Shown in pieces: positions 9,901-20,271 of a DNA stretch of 41,299 nucleotides (position 1 is the stretch's first letter; each line of letters starts with the position of its first letter). The stretch spans positions 1-41,299 of the forward strand of contig LRSR01011700.1 of the NCBI GenBank assembly GCA_001579985.1, written 5' to 3'. A program made the translations under genes and the position numbers. The notes below the pieces were generated by a model. The model was not told where the DNA came from, did not search any database, and saw only the letters and a list, made by a program, of their open reading frames with translations. The stretch comes from Hypsibius dujardini (taxonomy: Eukaryota > Tardigrada > Eutardigrada > Parachela > Hypsibiidae).

Positions 9901-11417
9901 CAAATGAACGGCACTACGGCAAATTCGGGCACGCATACGCGCAGGCCAACAAGTGCAGTAAGAGTACAAAGTACACCGTACTGTCACACGTGGGTTCTGA
10001 CATGGAATCAAACACGGTTACCCCAATACACAGACACTGTTGTTCTACTGAACTAACAAGCTGAGCACAATGGAGTCTTGGGAACAACTGAAAAAAAATG
10101 AGAAACAAAGTGCTGCAGTAAGCTGCGTTAGAATAGCAGGCAAATGGTCCAGCCACTCGACTGTCACATTCAACTTAGGTTTGAAATCAACTAAACTGAG
10201 AAAAAAAAAGAACTCTGACTGACATTGACCGCTGATCAAGCCCGTAAACTCAAAAAGATATCATTCCCCGCGAATTCTGTTTAATCTCTATCGAGAAAGT
10301 AAAAACGCTCGACCGCACCCAAGATCACTCGATCAAAAGTTAACACGGTACACACAAACACCCACACCAAAAAGTTACCAAAACTCCTTTGTCAAGACCA
10401 GAACTAGTCGCACTGTCCGTCACTCTACAAAAAGGGAAAACCAACTAATCAATGAAAAGGGTCTCTTTGAGAAAGAAAAACTGCCGACACAAGAAACAAC
10501 AGAAACAACTCGGCAACTTCCGCTAGCCATAGCCCAGTAAAGAAGGAAAAAAAATAACTAAAAGCAATTAACTATTACAAAAGGACTGACTACAAAAAAG
10601 TTTGACTTCTATCCACCAGACCCTCCAAATTCTCCGGGCTCACCCACACGCCCAAAACGCATGATAGATGACTTATTAGAGGACCGACAGGGCACGGACC
10701 TTATCACAGCATTGGCCGGCCACTGCATCGGGGAAAAGAAACGCGTCCTGGCAACAATGTCCACCCGTGAATCCACCGTAGCGTCATAAAACTCTGTAGC
10801 TCCCCCGACAGGATGCCCAGTTGCAAACACCGAATTCCATGACTAACCCACAGAAAAAACGAACTGAACAAACAGTAAACAGAAAACAGGCTGCCCGTAA
10901 TCATTTCATCTTCTGAATTAAGTTTCGTAACACGCTTAGCCATCTGTCGAAAGGAAGCTGTCAAATTGCTCGGGTTTTCTCGAACTCTTTTCACACTCTT
11001 CACGGTAGAAACGACCTTCTCATAAAATGAAAAGAATCCGCTCTGAAATTGTTGTCGCAAAATTACTGTTGGACCGCGCCCAACAAGTCCTCATATCCAA
11101 TCATTTTAGCCGGTTTACTCACTAGTAACTGTGTTTAGTTAGTAACTCTGTCTACCCCTTTAACCCTATTCTGTTGATATAGCTAATTAGTTGTATGTAT
11201 TGTTGATGTATATGCTATTTGCTATCATTTCTGTGGTAAAAATTTCACTATATATTCATATGTTTTATTAGTTTTAGAGTAAGTTGTACATCTTTTTTTC
11301 TCTCTTCTAGTTTACTTCTCTACAAACGAACGGCAGTACGGCAATTCGGGCACGCATAGGCGCAGAGCGCTGGCCAACAAGTGCAGTAGGAGTACAAAGT
11401 ACACCGTACTGTCACAC
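9901..11417. repeat. 1.5 kb segment bounded by 90-95 bp direct repeats
   Basis: The block at 9901-9989 recurs at 11323-11417 with about 90% identity. Shared words include TTCGGGCACGCATA, CCAACAAGTGCAGTA and GTACAAAGTACACCGTACTG; the right copy has a 6 bp insertion. The interior has no recognised protein. On the minus strand it is T-rich, and the longest frame (11060-10704) has no known motif. This could be a terminal-repeat non-autonomous retroelement or a deletion derivative of a larger transposon. Classic TG...CA ends, a primer-binding site and a target duplication were not found. Confidence 0.55.
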
Positions 11418-11499
11418 CACCGTTTGAGTAACTAAACGATCCTCGTTTTGAATTTTTTACATTTGTGCAGTCCGCTTAGTCAAGTCTTCTTAAATTTTT

Positions 11500-12400
11500 G
11501 AAATGGCTAAAAATACTGTCGACGAAACGCTTTATCTTGGGGAGATTTCTTTTCCTCCATTTTCACAGAAAGCCCGAAGGCAGAGTTTCAGAGTTACCAA
11601 AGATGCAGCTTTTGTTAAAGAACTCCTTTTCTCTAGGCCTATGCACGAAACGAAACTGTTCCTCCTCTTCGTCCAATTTCTTGCGCAGCATGCTTTCAAT
11701 TTGGCTCTCCAAGTATGTGAACTTGTCGTGCCTAGTTCCATCAAATGGACTGACCGTCCGGAACCGTGATGGCCTGGTATTTCAATCCGTGAACGCGTTT
11801 CTTAACGCTGTATACAATATGCTGGTCGCACTTTGGTCTGAATGTCTGTTTGAAAGTTCCATCAATAAAGACGAAAATCCTTATGCCGTGTTAAAAAATC
11901 CGGCTTCGTTCGCGATAGCGGCAGCGTAAAGATCCATCCGTTGACGTATCAAGAAGGGTTGTTGCAGGTCAGTGAGCTGCTTGCATTTGGCAAAAATCAA
12001 CGAAATTTCGAATTTAAATATTTTTGAAAGGCTATTGTGATGGCGAGAGAATTTTTTTGCAAGTTCTTCAGACGGCACGGATAAAATAATCGATGAAAAA
12101 CCAAGCAGATTATCTCGACCGACGAAAATAAAAGGCGGCCCTTTATCTTGAAATTTTCAAACATGTCTAGCAGTCAAATGATCCTCATATGTTGGCCTTT
12201 TCCATCCTGAAGAGATCTTTGCAGTGCTAGGCAGACGTCGCATGCGACGAAAAAGCTCGTGCTTTATATTTGTGTTTGACGCGCGGAGGTCGCCGCTTCA
12301 GCAAAACAAACTTTTCGTCAATCAGAAAACCATTTGTGTACGTCAAAAGAAGGGCTTTGTACTTCAGGATAGGAAAAGAGACGAAAAAAATATATCAAAT
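11500..12400 (-). pseudogene. Decayed PIF/Harbinger transposase
   Basis: Read on the minus strand, pieces in several frames line up in order with a PIF/Harbinger DDE transposase. Near 12210-12190 is FRMEKANI (family FRMxKxDI). Near 12100-11990 is ELAKKFSRHHNSLSKIFKF. Next comes LQQPFLIRQRMDLYAAAIA, then FVFIDGTFKQTFRP with the first catalytic Asp, KKRVHGLKYQAITVPDGQ, and DGTRHDKFTYLE with the second Asp in the usual GxRHD context. Stops and frameshifts lie between these blocks (for example after PDGQSI and after the GNSETLPSGF segment). The final acidic residue is not identifiable and no terminal repeats were found. The motif order makes the family call strong; the gene is dead. Confidence 0.8.
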
Positions 12401-13059
12401 GACTGATTGCAGAAAAATTTGGTGTTTTGCAAGCTAGTCTTTTCCGAAAATGACGATGAACTTTATCAGAGAATTTCTTACGGTAATTTGCATTAACGCT
12501 ACGCCGAATGCTTTAAACTGTCCTACATTGAGCAAGAGTTTTCGGATCTTGCATGTGCGACTACAAAGTTATCAAAAGCAAGGAAAACAGGACAAGATTT
12601 TATGAAATCACTGCGTGTGCTACCAGTTGTCTACTCAAACAACACTAATTTTCCAGTAGCGTTTGATTGTTTGGCTATTCCCATTTTCACCATTATATTC
12701 TTGGTTTGGTACGTACCGTCTGTGCTACATTGTCTTTTATTGATTTACTTCTATGTTTTGCCCTCACTAGCCGCATTGGTGAAAAACATTTTCGCACAAT
12801 GTTCTACATGATCTACAATATCTTATAAATCTCGGTATCTGAACTTGGCAGCAAACTTGCTTTTGGGCATGTTTTACCAATTTTTTGTTGCCACTCAAAG
12901 AATTTGTGTGGGTTAGTTTGATTCGTTTATTTTTTACGAGGTTCAGTGTGAACATCATGATCCACCAATTAACGCAGTCCAAAATAGTACGTTAACTTCG
13001 GCAAATCTTATGAAAAGATGTACGCGAGGATTTCACCAAATCTGGGTCAGATTTGACAG
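12400..13059. other. Gene-free, T-rich stretch
   Basis: No recognisable coding exon. The hydrophobic frame at 12602-12811 is explained by T-rich composition. It may include the 5' flank of the Harbinger relic. Confidence 0.4.
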
Positions 13060-13164
13060 AAATTTGGCGCTGGGCTGGACTGTTTGTCAGCCACTGTGGC
13101 GGCAACAGCACCATGGAACGGTGAAATACGGTGTCTGCAGTCTCAGAAGGGGCCAAACATTTTC
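13060..13164 (+). pseudogene. Relic of a UDP-glycosyltransferase PSPG box
   Basis: The DNA TTTGTCAGCCACTGTGGC at 13083-13100 closely matches TTTGTCAGCCATTGCGGA of the UGT exon at 2213. The frame gives FVSHCGGNSTME, followed after a stop by VSEGAKHFL in the same frame. The upstream TTGGCGC...GG also aligns with the start of the other UGT exon, with small deletions. Internal stops exist and no other UGT exon is visible. I infer a dead second UGT; the short length keeps confidence moderate. Confidence 0.5.
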
Positions 13165-13227
13165 TTTAAAATCGAAAGATCATCATTTTACATGTGTCAC
13201 AAGCACAAACTGAAAGAACGTAATTAC

Positions 13228-13418
13228 TGGTTGTACTGCCTGTTTATACTACACGCACAGATTATATACCATACGAGACAAAAAAACCAGTGTCAAATAA
13301 GTTAGCCAAGGGTTATTAGAATAATAAAGAAAATAGCTAATGGAAGATGACAATTAAGATATAATAGACTACTAATGATAACGATAATAGCTACTCAATG
13401 ATATAGCTAGTCGCGACA
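13228..13418 (+). repeat. LTR 3'-module fragment (module A), upstream copy
   Basis: This block of about 190 bp is roughly 85-90% identical to the second half of the 3' LTR at about 20084-20271. Shared words include TACACGCACAGATT, TAGCCAAGGGTTA, TGGAAGATGACAATTAAGATA and the terminal TCGCGACA. Here it lies about 540 bp upstream of the 5' LTR first half, so the LTR modules are in the wrong order. It could be the end of another LTR copy or a product of rearrangement. Confidence 0.7.
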
Positions 13419-13955
13419 TCCCCTCTTACTTAAGAAGGATATAAAAACATTTAAAGTTATCAGGGCGATTATTGGTCCGAAAACGGGTTGATACTGTAAG
13501 ATGACGTGGCAAATGTAGCGAGGAGAAGCGAGGTTAGGAGGCTGGTCAGAGCGATACTCATGACGGCAAAAACCGCGTTCAGGTCCAGTAGTCTAACCGA
13601 AATCAGCTGTAATGGCAATGCCCAAACTGCGGCGGAAAGCGGGTGTGTCAGCTTCGTCCGGAAAAGTGGATGCACGTGACTCTTGTCCAGTTCTTGCAAG
13701 TGTCTCTGCAGAGACGGTGAGCAGTTTAACTCCTCCGGGGCTTCTAGCGGGAGCGACCACACCAGACAACCTTTTCCTGATGGCAAACCTTTACACACTA
13801 CAGACCCGACTTAGTCAGAGAAAACTTTTAAAACCCCACGGACGTGAAATACACATGCCGGAAAAACAAAACTTATTCGTGACCGAAAAGTGAACAAGAC
13901 TTTCGGTTAAGGCCTCCAAACGTAGCGAGCACAAACGAAAAGAACGATATTACTG
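13419..13955. other. Sequence between the two 5' LTR modules
   Basis: About 540 bp that is not LTR. Overlapping frames at 13469-13798 (-) and 13612-13893 (+) have no recognised motif. The last 20 bp before the 5' LTR (CACAAACGAAAAGAACGATATTACTG) resemble the sequence just before module A at 13203-13229. Confidence 0.4.
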
Positions 13956-14155
13956 TGTCGCGAGTAAAATATTGTTCTTTGTTTGAGTTTCTAAGCTTTG
14001 ATTTACGTTCTATTTATTTTTTACGCTAAAGAAGCCTTCGGCTTCCTGACATACTATATAAAAAGTATTGTAGTGTGGATTCGTCCAGTTCTGGTTTCCG
14101 TCTTGTGGTGATAAAATCATTGTGAGGTTGACGTGTATGGGCGCTATCACTGGAA
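13956..14155 (+). repeat. 5' LTR, first module (module B)
   Basis: It starts TGTCGCGAGTAAAATATTG and matches the first half of the 3' LTR (19876-20087). It includes a TATA-like ACTATATAAAAAG near 14051 and ATAAAATCATTGTGAGG near 14111. It stops matching at about GCGCTATCACTGG; the second half (module A) that follows in the 3' LTR is absent here. Confidence 0.75.
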
Positions 14156-14297
14156 TCCAAGTACGGAGAAGTTATCTGTGATAACTAATGAAATTGACGG
14201 TACGGGAGAGTCTATATTTTGATTTACAGCGACATTCAGTGACCCAGAGCACCTTCAGCTGTAGTTAACGGCAAATATTTGTGATACGAATCTACAG

Positions 14298-14570
14298 TGG
14301 CAGACGAGCAGTCATCTAGGATTACAAAGAGTAATCGGAATCTTTCAAATATTAAAATTTTTGATATCGCCGAGTAGAGTGATCGACAAATTGCGGAAGT
14401 AAATCGAGCATCAGGAGTCGAGAACGCTGTACAGGACCTTAAAAATTTGGAAGACGAGAATTTACAAGAACTCGACGATGTTTTAGGACCTGTATAAGGA
14501 AACTTGCACGACAAACTACAGGCTGCTGTGATGGTTGTTCCTCAAATACTTGACGCGGTTGGGGTAGTTG
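14298..14570 (+). pseudogene. Gag-like remnant, unrecognised
   Basis: One frame from 14298 reads as charged, coiled-coil-like sequence (for example AEVNRASGVENAVQDLKNLE) interrupted by TAG and TAA. Its position between LTR and RT suggests a degraded gag or leader ORF. No zinc knuckle or other diagnostic motif is visible, so the name rests on position only. Confidence 0.35.
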
Positions 14571-14640
14571 CTTTGTTTTATTTTACAGCAAAACCTACCG
14601 GCAAGGCCATAAGATACCCATTTGAATTTGAAAGATCTAA

Positions 14641-15324
14641 CGACCTTCAGTAAGAAATAGTTACTTTAATATTGAAATAGCAGACGAGGACAAAGAGAAA
14701 ACCGTTTTTATTGTTCCTGGTAGTCCTGGCGTTATATATCGCTCTGAGCGTATGACTTTTGGCTTACGCAGTGCTCTAGCTACATTTGTAAGAGTTATCG
14801 ACCAAGTTTTTATAGACATTAAGGGGAAGTTTTTTCTCCCATTCATTGACAATTTTATCATACATTCCGAAACGTGGGAACTACGCATGATTCACTTGGA
14901 CATAGTATTAAGCAGGCTAGCCAAATATGGTTTGAAAAATAAGTTTAAAAATGCGAAATTGGGTGCAAAACCGTAAAATTTTTAGGTCATCAGGTGTCAG
15001 CACTCGGAATTCCTCCTAATAATAGTTAAGTTTACGCTATGCAAAACTTTCCAATACCCGGGACTCAAAAAGCTGTTCGCTATTTTTGGGCATGACAAGT
15101 TATTACAGATGGATATCAATGATTATGCTACCATCGCCGGACCCTTGGCAGCGCTGACCCGTAAGGATGTACTTTTTATTTGGCGGCCAGCACAGCAATC
15201 CGCTTTCAAAACTCTCAAAACAAAGCTCACAACTGCACCCATTCTGGCACATTACGACTCAAGCCGACCGATCAAACCGGCCACAGATGCAAATGCAGAT
15301 GGGTTGGCATGGAAAATACCATGA
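14641..15324 (+). pseudogene. Retroelement reverse transcriptase, inactivated
   Basis: The frame to 14976 carries the Ty3/gypsy RT motif around MTFGLRSALATFVRVIDQV, then the active-site region, where the usual YxDD reads FIDN, so the second Asp is replaced by Asn. A frame change near 14973 precedes the FLGH motif, and two further in-frame stops occur before 15109. The segment after 15109 matches the RT-RNase H connection (AGPLAALTRKDVLFIW, QQSAFKTLKTKLTTAPILAH) and ends at a stop at 15322-15324. RNase H proper is missing. It is described as found; no intact enzyme is encoded. Confidence 0.85.
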
Positions 15325-15418
15325 AAATTCTTTGTATGATTAATGTTAGTATTGATGCGAAGACGCATCAACAGAATGACTCGTTTCGTAAACTTTTAAT
15401 CGAAATTTTGAAATCACA

Positions 15419-16784
15419 TTGTACCGACAGTCGGCAGAGCGAAAAGTACTATTTTGTATTTTGAAAAATAAAATACTATATCGGAAGGTTGTTAGGAATG
15501 GAAGAGCTGTTCTTTTAATGGTCATTCCCAAGTCGTTAGTAAAAACGGTGTTACAGGGGGCACATGCCTCGTTATGTGGGAGGCACATGGCGGTCTCCCG
15601 CACATACGCTCGGATTCACGACAAGTATTATATACCAGGCGGTATCGAAGAGGTGGCGCGTTGGCTTGCGAGCTGCGAGACATGTATGCATAAAAAACAA
15701 CTCGATTCGAAAACTCGGCGGATTTTTGCAGGCTTAACAAATAAAATGGCCCTATTTTAAAAGTTCATTTTGATTTCTGTGAGCCATTATTTAAAACGCA
15801 GCGGCGAAACTAAGGTAATTTTTTGGGCGTGTGTCCGTTCATTAAATTCGTTATGGCCAAACTAGTTCCGGCAACCACGGCGTCGGCCGCAGCCCAGTTT
15901 GTTGTTAAACAGACAATTTTGCACAATAGAAGGATAGAACAGTGCCTCACGGACAGGGGCAGTCATTTTAAAAAATTTTTGATGAAAGAAGTGCTTCAGC
16001 TTTTAAGCGTGAAATTCTTTTTTATTTCGGCGTACCACCCCCAAACTCATGGCATGGTTGATCAAAGTTTGAAAAGCTGCGTGAACAGTCTTTCTCATTA
16101 TACGTCTGATCATGGCAAAGATTGGGATCTTTTTTTGCTTTATGCGATATGGGCCATGAATACAACAGAATTCGAAAAGACCAGATATAACCTTTTTAAA
16201 CTGGTTTATGGACGACCTCCCGCGCAACCACTAGACATAGCTTTACAATACTACGGCTTGGAAGCAGTGAACAACGCTTCGGACTACGAACATCACATTC
16301 AAAAATGATTTATACAAGCACGTCAAGTTGCCTTGGAAAAGATTAATAAAACGCACGACAAAAAGTTAATTTTTTTAATGACAAACGGTCAATTATTGTT
16401 TTTAAGGTAAACGAACTTGTACTGGAATGGACGCCCGTTACGGCGGCCGGAATGGTTTCGAAGTTGATTCGCAAATAGAAAGGAGCGATGCGCGTCATTG
16501 CGCAAACCAGTCCGGTCAACTACCTGATAAAAACATTGAGTGGCCGTCAGAAACCGTATATGGTGCATGTGGAGAGACTAAAATTCTTTCACGAGAGAGA
16601 AGAGGAGAGTGGTGACGAAAAAGATGTCACACTCCCCGAGGCAGTTACAGACGAAGGTGAGCTATACGAGAAGTCAGGAGTAAAAAAAGAAAGTGACCAG
16701 CCGCCGGATCGCCAATTGCGACCTCAAGAACAGTCGGATAACGAAGATTTCGACTGTATTCCGGCAGTGCCTCGACCAAATTGA
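15419..16784 (+). pseudogene. Retroelement integrase, broken into pieces
   Basis: 15419-15760 holds the N-terminal HHCC-type zinc domain (GRHMAVSRTYARIHDKYYIP, later CETCMHKK). The next frame, 15823-16308, has the catalytic core, with the second DDE Asp in LTDRGSHF; the position expected to hold the catalytic Glu (family GxVER) reads GMVDQ, so Glu is replaced by Asp. The segment around the first catalytic Asp falls in the frame-broken stretch 15760-15822. After another break, 16488-16784 shows the C-terminal region (SPVNYLIKTLSGRQKPYMVH, then an acidic tail). The whole is typical Ty3/gypsy integrase, inactivated by several frame changes. Confidence 0.85.
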
Positions 16785-16919
16785 ATTACCCAACTACCTA
16801 ATTGCCTTATTAACACAGCTGTGCTGTAATAATTATTTGTTCAATTTTTGGCATTATTAGGAAAACCGGAATATCATGTCTGACGGGGAATCTGAATTTT
16901 CAGTCGTGGGTAATGTAAA

Positions 16920-17225
16920 TTGTCTGCTGATAAGCTCGACTACAGCTGTTTGCAGTCGCCGACTATGTCGGATACTTTTGAGCTGAAGGTAAGCGACGCA
17001 GAACGCGACAGTTTGGAAGAGAAGGGCATGGATGCATCGTTCAGCTGGTCGGAGGAGTCTGATAAACTATGTAAAGTACTTAGATTGGCGGAGATCGATA
17101 AGGAGTATACGCGCAAATGCTTGTGTGGGGAAATTAGCAGCGGCAATCTTTTAGACCAGATCGATCCGGATGAAATGGCGCCTAAGGAAATAAAGTGCGC
17201 CGTTGTACAAGAGGCACCGAACTAA
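16920..17225 (+). CDS. Acidic ORF downstream of integrase, unknown
   Basis: A 101-codon frame rich in Asp, Glu and Ser, with LCKVLRLAEIDKEYTRKCL in the middle. A possible true start is the ATG at 16875 in another frame (MSDGESEFSVVG), so a frameshift may split it. It lies between integrase and env-like ORFs in the degenerate retroelement. No family is recognised; it may be an accessory ORF or part of a displaced gag-like gene. Confidence 0.35.
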   Translation: MSADKLDYSCLQSPTMSDTFELKVSDAERDSLEEKGMDASFSWSEESDKLCKVLRLAEIDKEYTRKCLCGEISSGNLLDQIDPDEMAPKEIKCAVVQEAPN

Positions 17226-18281
17226 GCGTTATCTACGTGTATGAATAACTGCGTTGGAAATGAAATGAAAGTGGCGGAAATGAACAAGCAACTATCGCCT
17301 GTCGTATGCACTTGAAGATGCTAATCAAACACCAAGGCTGTGTCTGTGGTGTAGCGGAAATTAAACCCCCCCAAAAGGGGTGGTTGCATAGTGACTACTT
17401 CCACCGTTGGCAGGAGCGGTGTGCGCGAAGTTGCCCCATTGCACCGCAATGATTGGGAAAGCTCGTTCAACTACAGGCAACAATTTCCCGCCAAGCGGTA
17501 AGAGACCCTTCGACCCCGTCCCAAATTTTACTGGTGCGGCACGTCCGATATTAGAATTAGCAATCGTCAAGAAAGAGGAAAACCGGGCATCCAAATCACT
17601 GTATTGAAGGACTGCGCTCGCATGGTTTATCCTTAAGAAGAAATGTTAACAAACCAGTTTACGGAGATCGGTAATTTACTGCAGTCGAACGGGTTACACT
17701 CAGTGGGTTAGCTGATTCAATCTGTAAAAGACTGTTCACCAGTGGTCAACTACGCGATAGCAGGATTAGCATTTCTAGCAATTACCGCTCCAGGGGAACT
17801 TTTTGACATTTCAAAAGGAGTGCCTACAAGAGGCATGTGCGCCGATTTCCGGATGGATAGATGTGCGGGAGTGAAGACGGTGCTACACCGCGTGGGCAGG
17901 GGCCAGTGTCAGGCCCGGATCAAGGGCGCAAACGGATTTGAAACGAATTGTGTGACAGAGAATGGATCTGTTGGACTCCATATTGCAAATGGCACCGGAA
18001 ATCGATTTCCGACAGTTTTATGCGTTATGCATCAACAGCAAGCACAAGACCACAAGCTGTGTTTGTGTGAGTATTTTCCCGCTGCGCTCAATCAAGCCGG
18101 AATTTACAAGTGTGAAAAGAGCCATGTTTCCCATAAGGACTGTGGAGGTCGTCAACAAAACGGATGCCAGCATGAACCGTGTGTGCGAAAGAATGCTTCA
18201 GGTTGCGGGAACTACATCCACGGTGCAAGAAGAGGATGAAGGGGCACGCCTTCTCAATGGTCAAATAGCTCACGGGTCTCA
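17226..18281 (+). other. Degraded internal region of the retroelement
   Basis: Several overlapping frames (17407-17607, 17742-18239, 17962-18285) are open, but none shows a diagnostic motif. The 17962 frame begins with a helical segment (MDLLDSILQMAPEIDFRQFY) and might be part of a structural protein. The region is counted as decayed retroelement interior. Confidence 0.4.
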
Positions 18282-19417
18282 TTGATGTCTATGGTGAGTG
18301 TGGCTTTGTTTTGTTTCATTACTTCCGTTTATGGTCACTCAATGATAGCCTGCGATTGCACTAAACCACGTGTGGTAGGTGTGGTCGAAATGGGCAAGTT
18401 TTCTAGTTGTAACATGCCTGTCACAAACCCAAAGCTGTTTGCAGTGCAGTACGACTTATTTGGGTTTAACCATAAACAAAAAAGATTTAACAGATATGAC
18501 TGCAAAGTTACGCGCAGGGTGATGCGGGTTAAAACCTTTTGTGATTTTAATACAGATACGGTATATACCGAAGTGCAAACTGTTGAACCACGAATCTGTT
18601 CGTTCATGGGGCAAACGGGATGGTGTGCGGGTAACATTATGACGGAAACACTTGGCGTTTTGACGCAATTCCCCATGCAACAGGTAGTTGGTGGAGGGAG
18701 ACGTTTAATAAAGTGGACAGCTGTGTGTAAATAGTTGCTACCTTGGAACAGAGAGGCGATGACTTAACTGTTTGGTCAGCCAGTATGAAATTAGCTGAGA
18801 AACAAAGTACGGGATACTCCATTCACCACACAACGACATATGTGTGGGAAGGAAAGTTGGACGTAGTCAAGAAAGAGTGCTCCGTTACTAGGACTCCAAT
18901 GACACCACCCGTTTACGATAAGCCGTATAATTTTGGTAATGGAACTAACCACATAGCCGCGGAGTACCTTATGGGACATTTTCAGCATTATGAAAACAAA
19001 AACCTTTTTTGCTTCAATAAAATTACTGCGGATTTGAATAGTCTCGATTGTGTCGATGACCAGTTAAAAACAACGAAAATTCAGATGCTGTCCGTTGTAA
19101 GCCCCGTTTTGGCGGCAAAAAGAGCAGGTTTCGAGCAATGTCAGGCACTGTCCAGTTACGGGCAGACCGCATTAATTTCACAGTGCGAATCCGTATCAGT
19201 AACTTTCGAGGCATTTAAATCGAAATGTGGCTACCAACCTGTTTATAGAAACTGGACAATCGGGCGTAATGGTGTCACCTTAAAAAACTTAGCCCTTGTT
19301 ATTGGACCGACTCAATGGTTAATTTTAACGGTACTTTTCATCACTGACAAAATGGTGAATGGTCAATTATGGCGCCTAATTTTCACGCAGGTGTTATCCA
19401 ATCGAGGTCAGCAGTGA
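18282..19417 (+). pseudogene. Env-like glycoprotein, frame-broken
   Basis: The frame 18282-18734 begins with a signal-peptide-like segment (SVALFCFITSVYGHS) and continues with cysteine-rich sequence starting ACDCTKPRVVGVV. It ends at a stop, and the reading frame changes before 18743-19417, which is again cysteine-rich with NxT/S glycosylation sites. Near its end is a membrane-spanning candidate (LALVIGPTQWLILTVLF). Position after integrase, signal peptide, paired cysteines and a C-terminal hydrophobic span are what an envelope glycoprotein of an endogenous retrovirus-like gypsy element shows. The class of glycoprotein from which it derives is not resolved. This copy cannot make a full-length product. 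Confidence 0.65.
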
Positions 19418-19875
19418 AATTTACACCAGACTGTGATCGATCAGAAACATTTCTCGCTTCGGCTCTCAAACAAGACTCATCTCTGATGCATTTCACTTTC
19501 ACTAGACCCCTCACCTAAGCGGAAGTCAATCAAGATCCAACAGTCCATTATAACTCCACTTAGCCATTCAGCCGGACTTTCCCATGATGCCATCTCGTCC
19601 TACCTCCGCTGTGTACCCGGAACTACTTTTGTCATCAACCACTCCTTCACCCTTCGCACCTCCATACCCCGACGGAGGAGTCCAACTTTTACTTCACCCT
19701 CAAACTGGTTTGCGTACGATCAATATCATTGCGTAATGCCTCATTCCCAACTTTCTTCTCATCATTTTTTATCCATTATGGTATCCACAAAAAAATTATA
19801 AAATTCTTAAAATTAAAAAGATTACTGTTGCTACATAAATATTGAGGACGATATTTTGAGTCGAGCTGGGGGATT
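19418..19875. other. Retroelement 3' non-coding region with polypurine tract
   Basis: No coding signal. The purine run GAGCTGGGGGA, just before the TGTCGCG start of the 3' LTR, is a candidate plus-strand primer. Confidence 0.5.
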
Positions 19876-20271
19876 TGTCGCGGGTAAAATATTGTTCTTT
19901 GTTCCAGTTTCCAAGCGTTGATTTTCGTTCTTTTTATTTTCTACGCTAAAGAAGCCTTCTTGACATACTGCGGCTTCTTGACATACTGTATATATAGTAC
20001 TGTAGTGTGTGGATACGTCCAGTTCTGGTTTTCGTCTTGTTGTAATAAAGTTATTGTGAGGTTGACGTGTGTGGGCGCTACAACTGGTTGTACTACCTGT
20101 TCATACTACACGCACAGATTTTATACCATACGAAAAAAGAGACGAGAGCGAAATAAGGTAGCCAAGGGTTAATGGAATAATAAAGAAACTAATGGAAGAT
20201 GACAATTAAGATATAATGGACTACTAATGATAAATGATAATAGCTACTCAATGATATAGCTAATCGCGACA
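19876..20271 (+). repeat. 3' LTR (396 bp)
   Basis: It starts TGTCGCG and ends CGCGACA, a perfect 7 bp inverted terminal pair with TG...CA. The first half (module B) matches 13956-14155; the second half (module A) matches 13228-13418. It contains a TATA-like CTGTATATATAG near 19985, a small internal duplication of CTTCTTGACATACTG (19965-19990), and an AATAAAG near 20043 that could serve as the polyadenylation signal. Confidence 0.8.

Larger units (their letters stand above)
13956..20271 (+). mobile_element. Degenerate Ty3/gypsy LTR retroelement with env-like ORFs
   Basis: A 6.3 kb element bounded by related LTR sequences. Order inside: degraded gag-like region, reverse transcriptase, connection segment, integrase, an acidic ORF, cysteine-rich env-like ORFs, a purine-rich tract (GAGCTGGGGGA, about 19863-19873) and the 3' LTR. 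RT-before-integrase order and integrase motifs place it in Ty3/gypsy. Many stops and frameshifts, a lost second catalytic Asp in RT and substituted residues in integrase show it is inactive. Flanking target duplications were not found, consistent with the disturbed 5' end. Confidence 0.85.

Noticed and set aside
10704-11060. Minus-strand open frame of 118 codons
   Set aside because: No recognisable motif, no clear splice or promoter context, and it lies within the repeat-bounded segment. Left as unresolved sequence.
13469-13893. Overlapping open frames on both strands between the LTR modules
   Set aside because: Mutual shadows with no recognised motif, in a rearranged transposon margin.
17742-18239. 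Plus-strand open frame of 165 codons before the env-like ORF
   Set aside because: It overlaps another frame with better helix content, has no diagnostic motif, and is treated as decayed retroelement interior.
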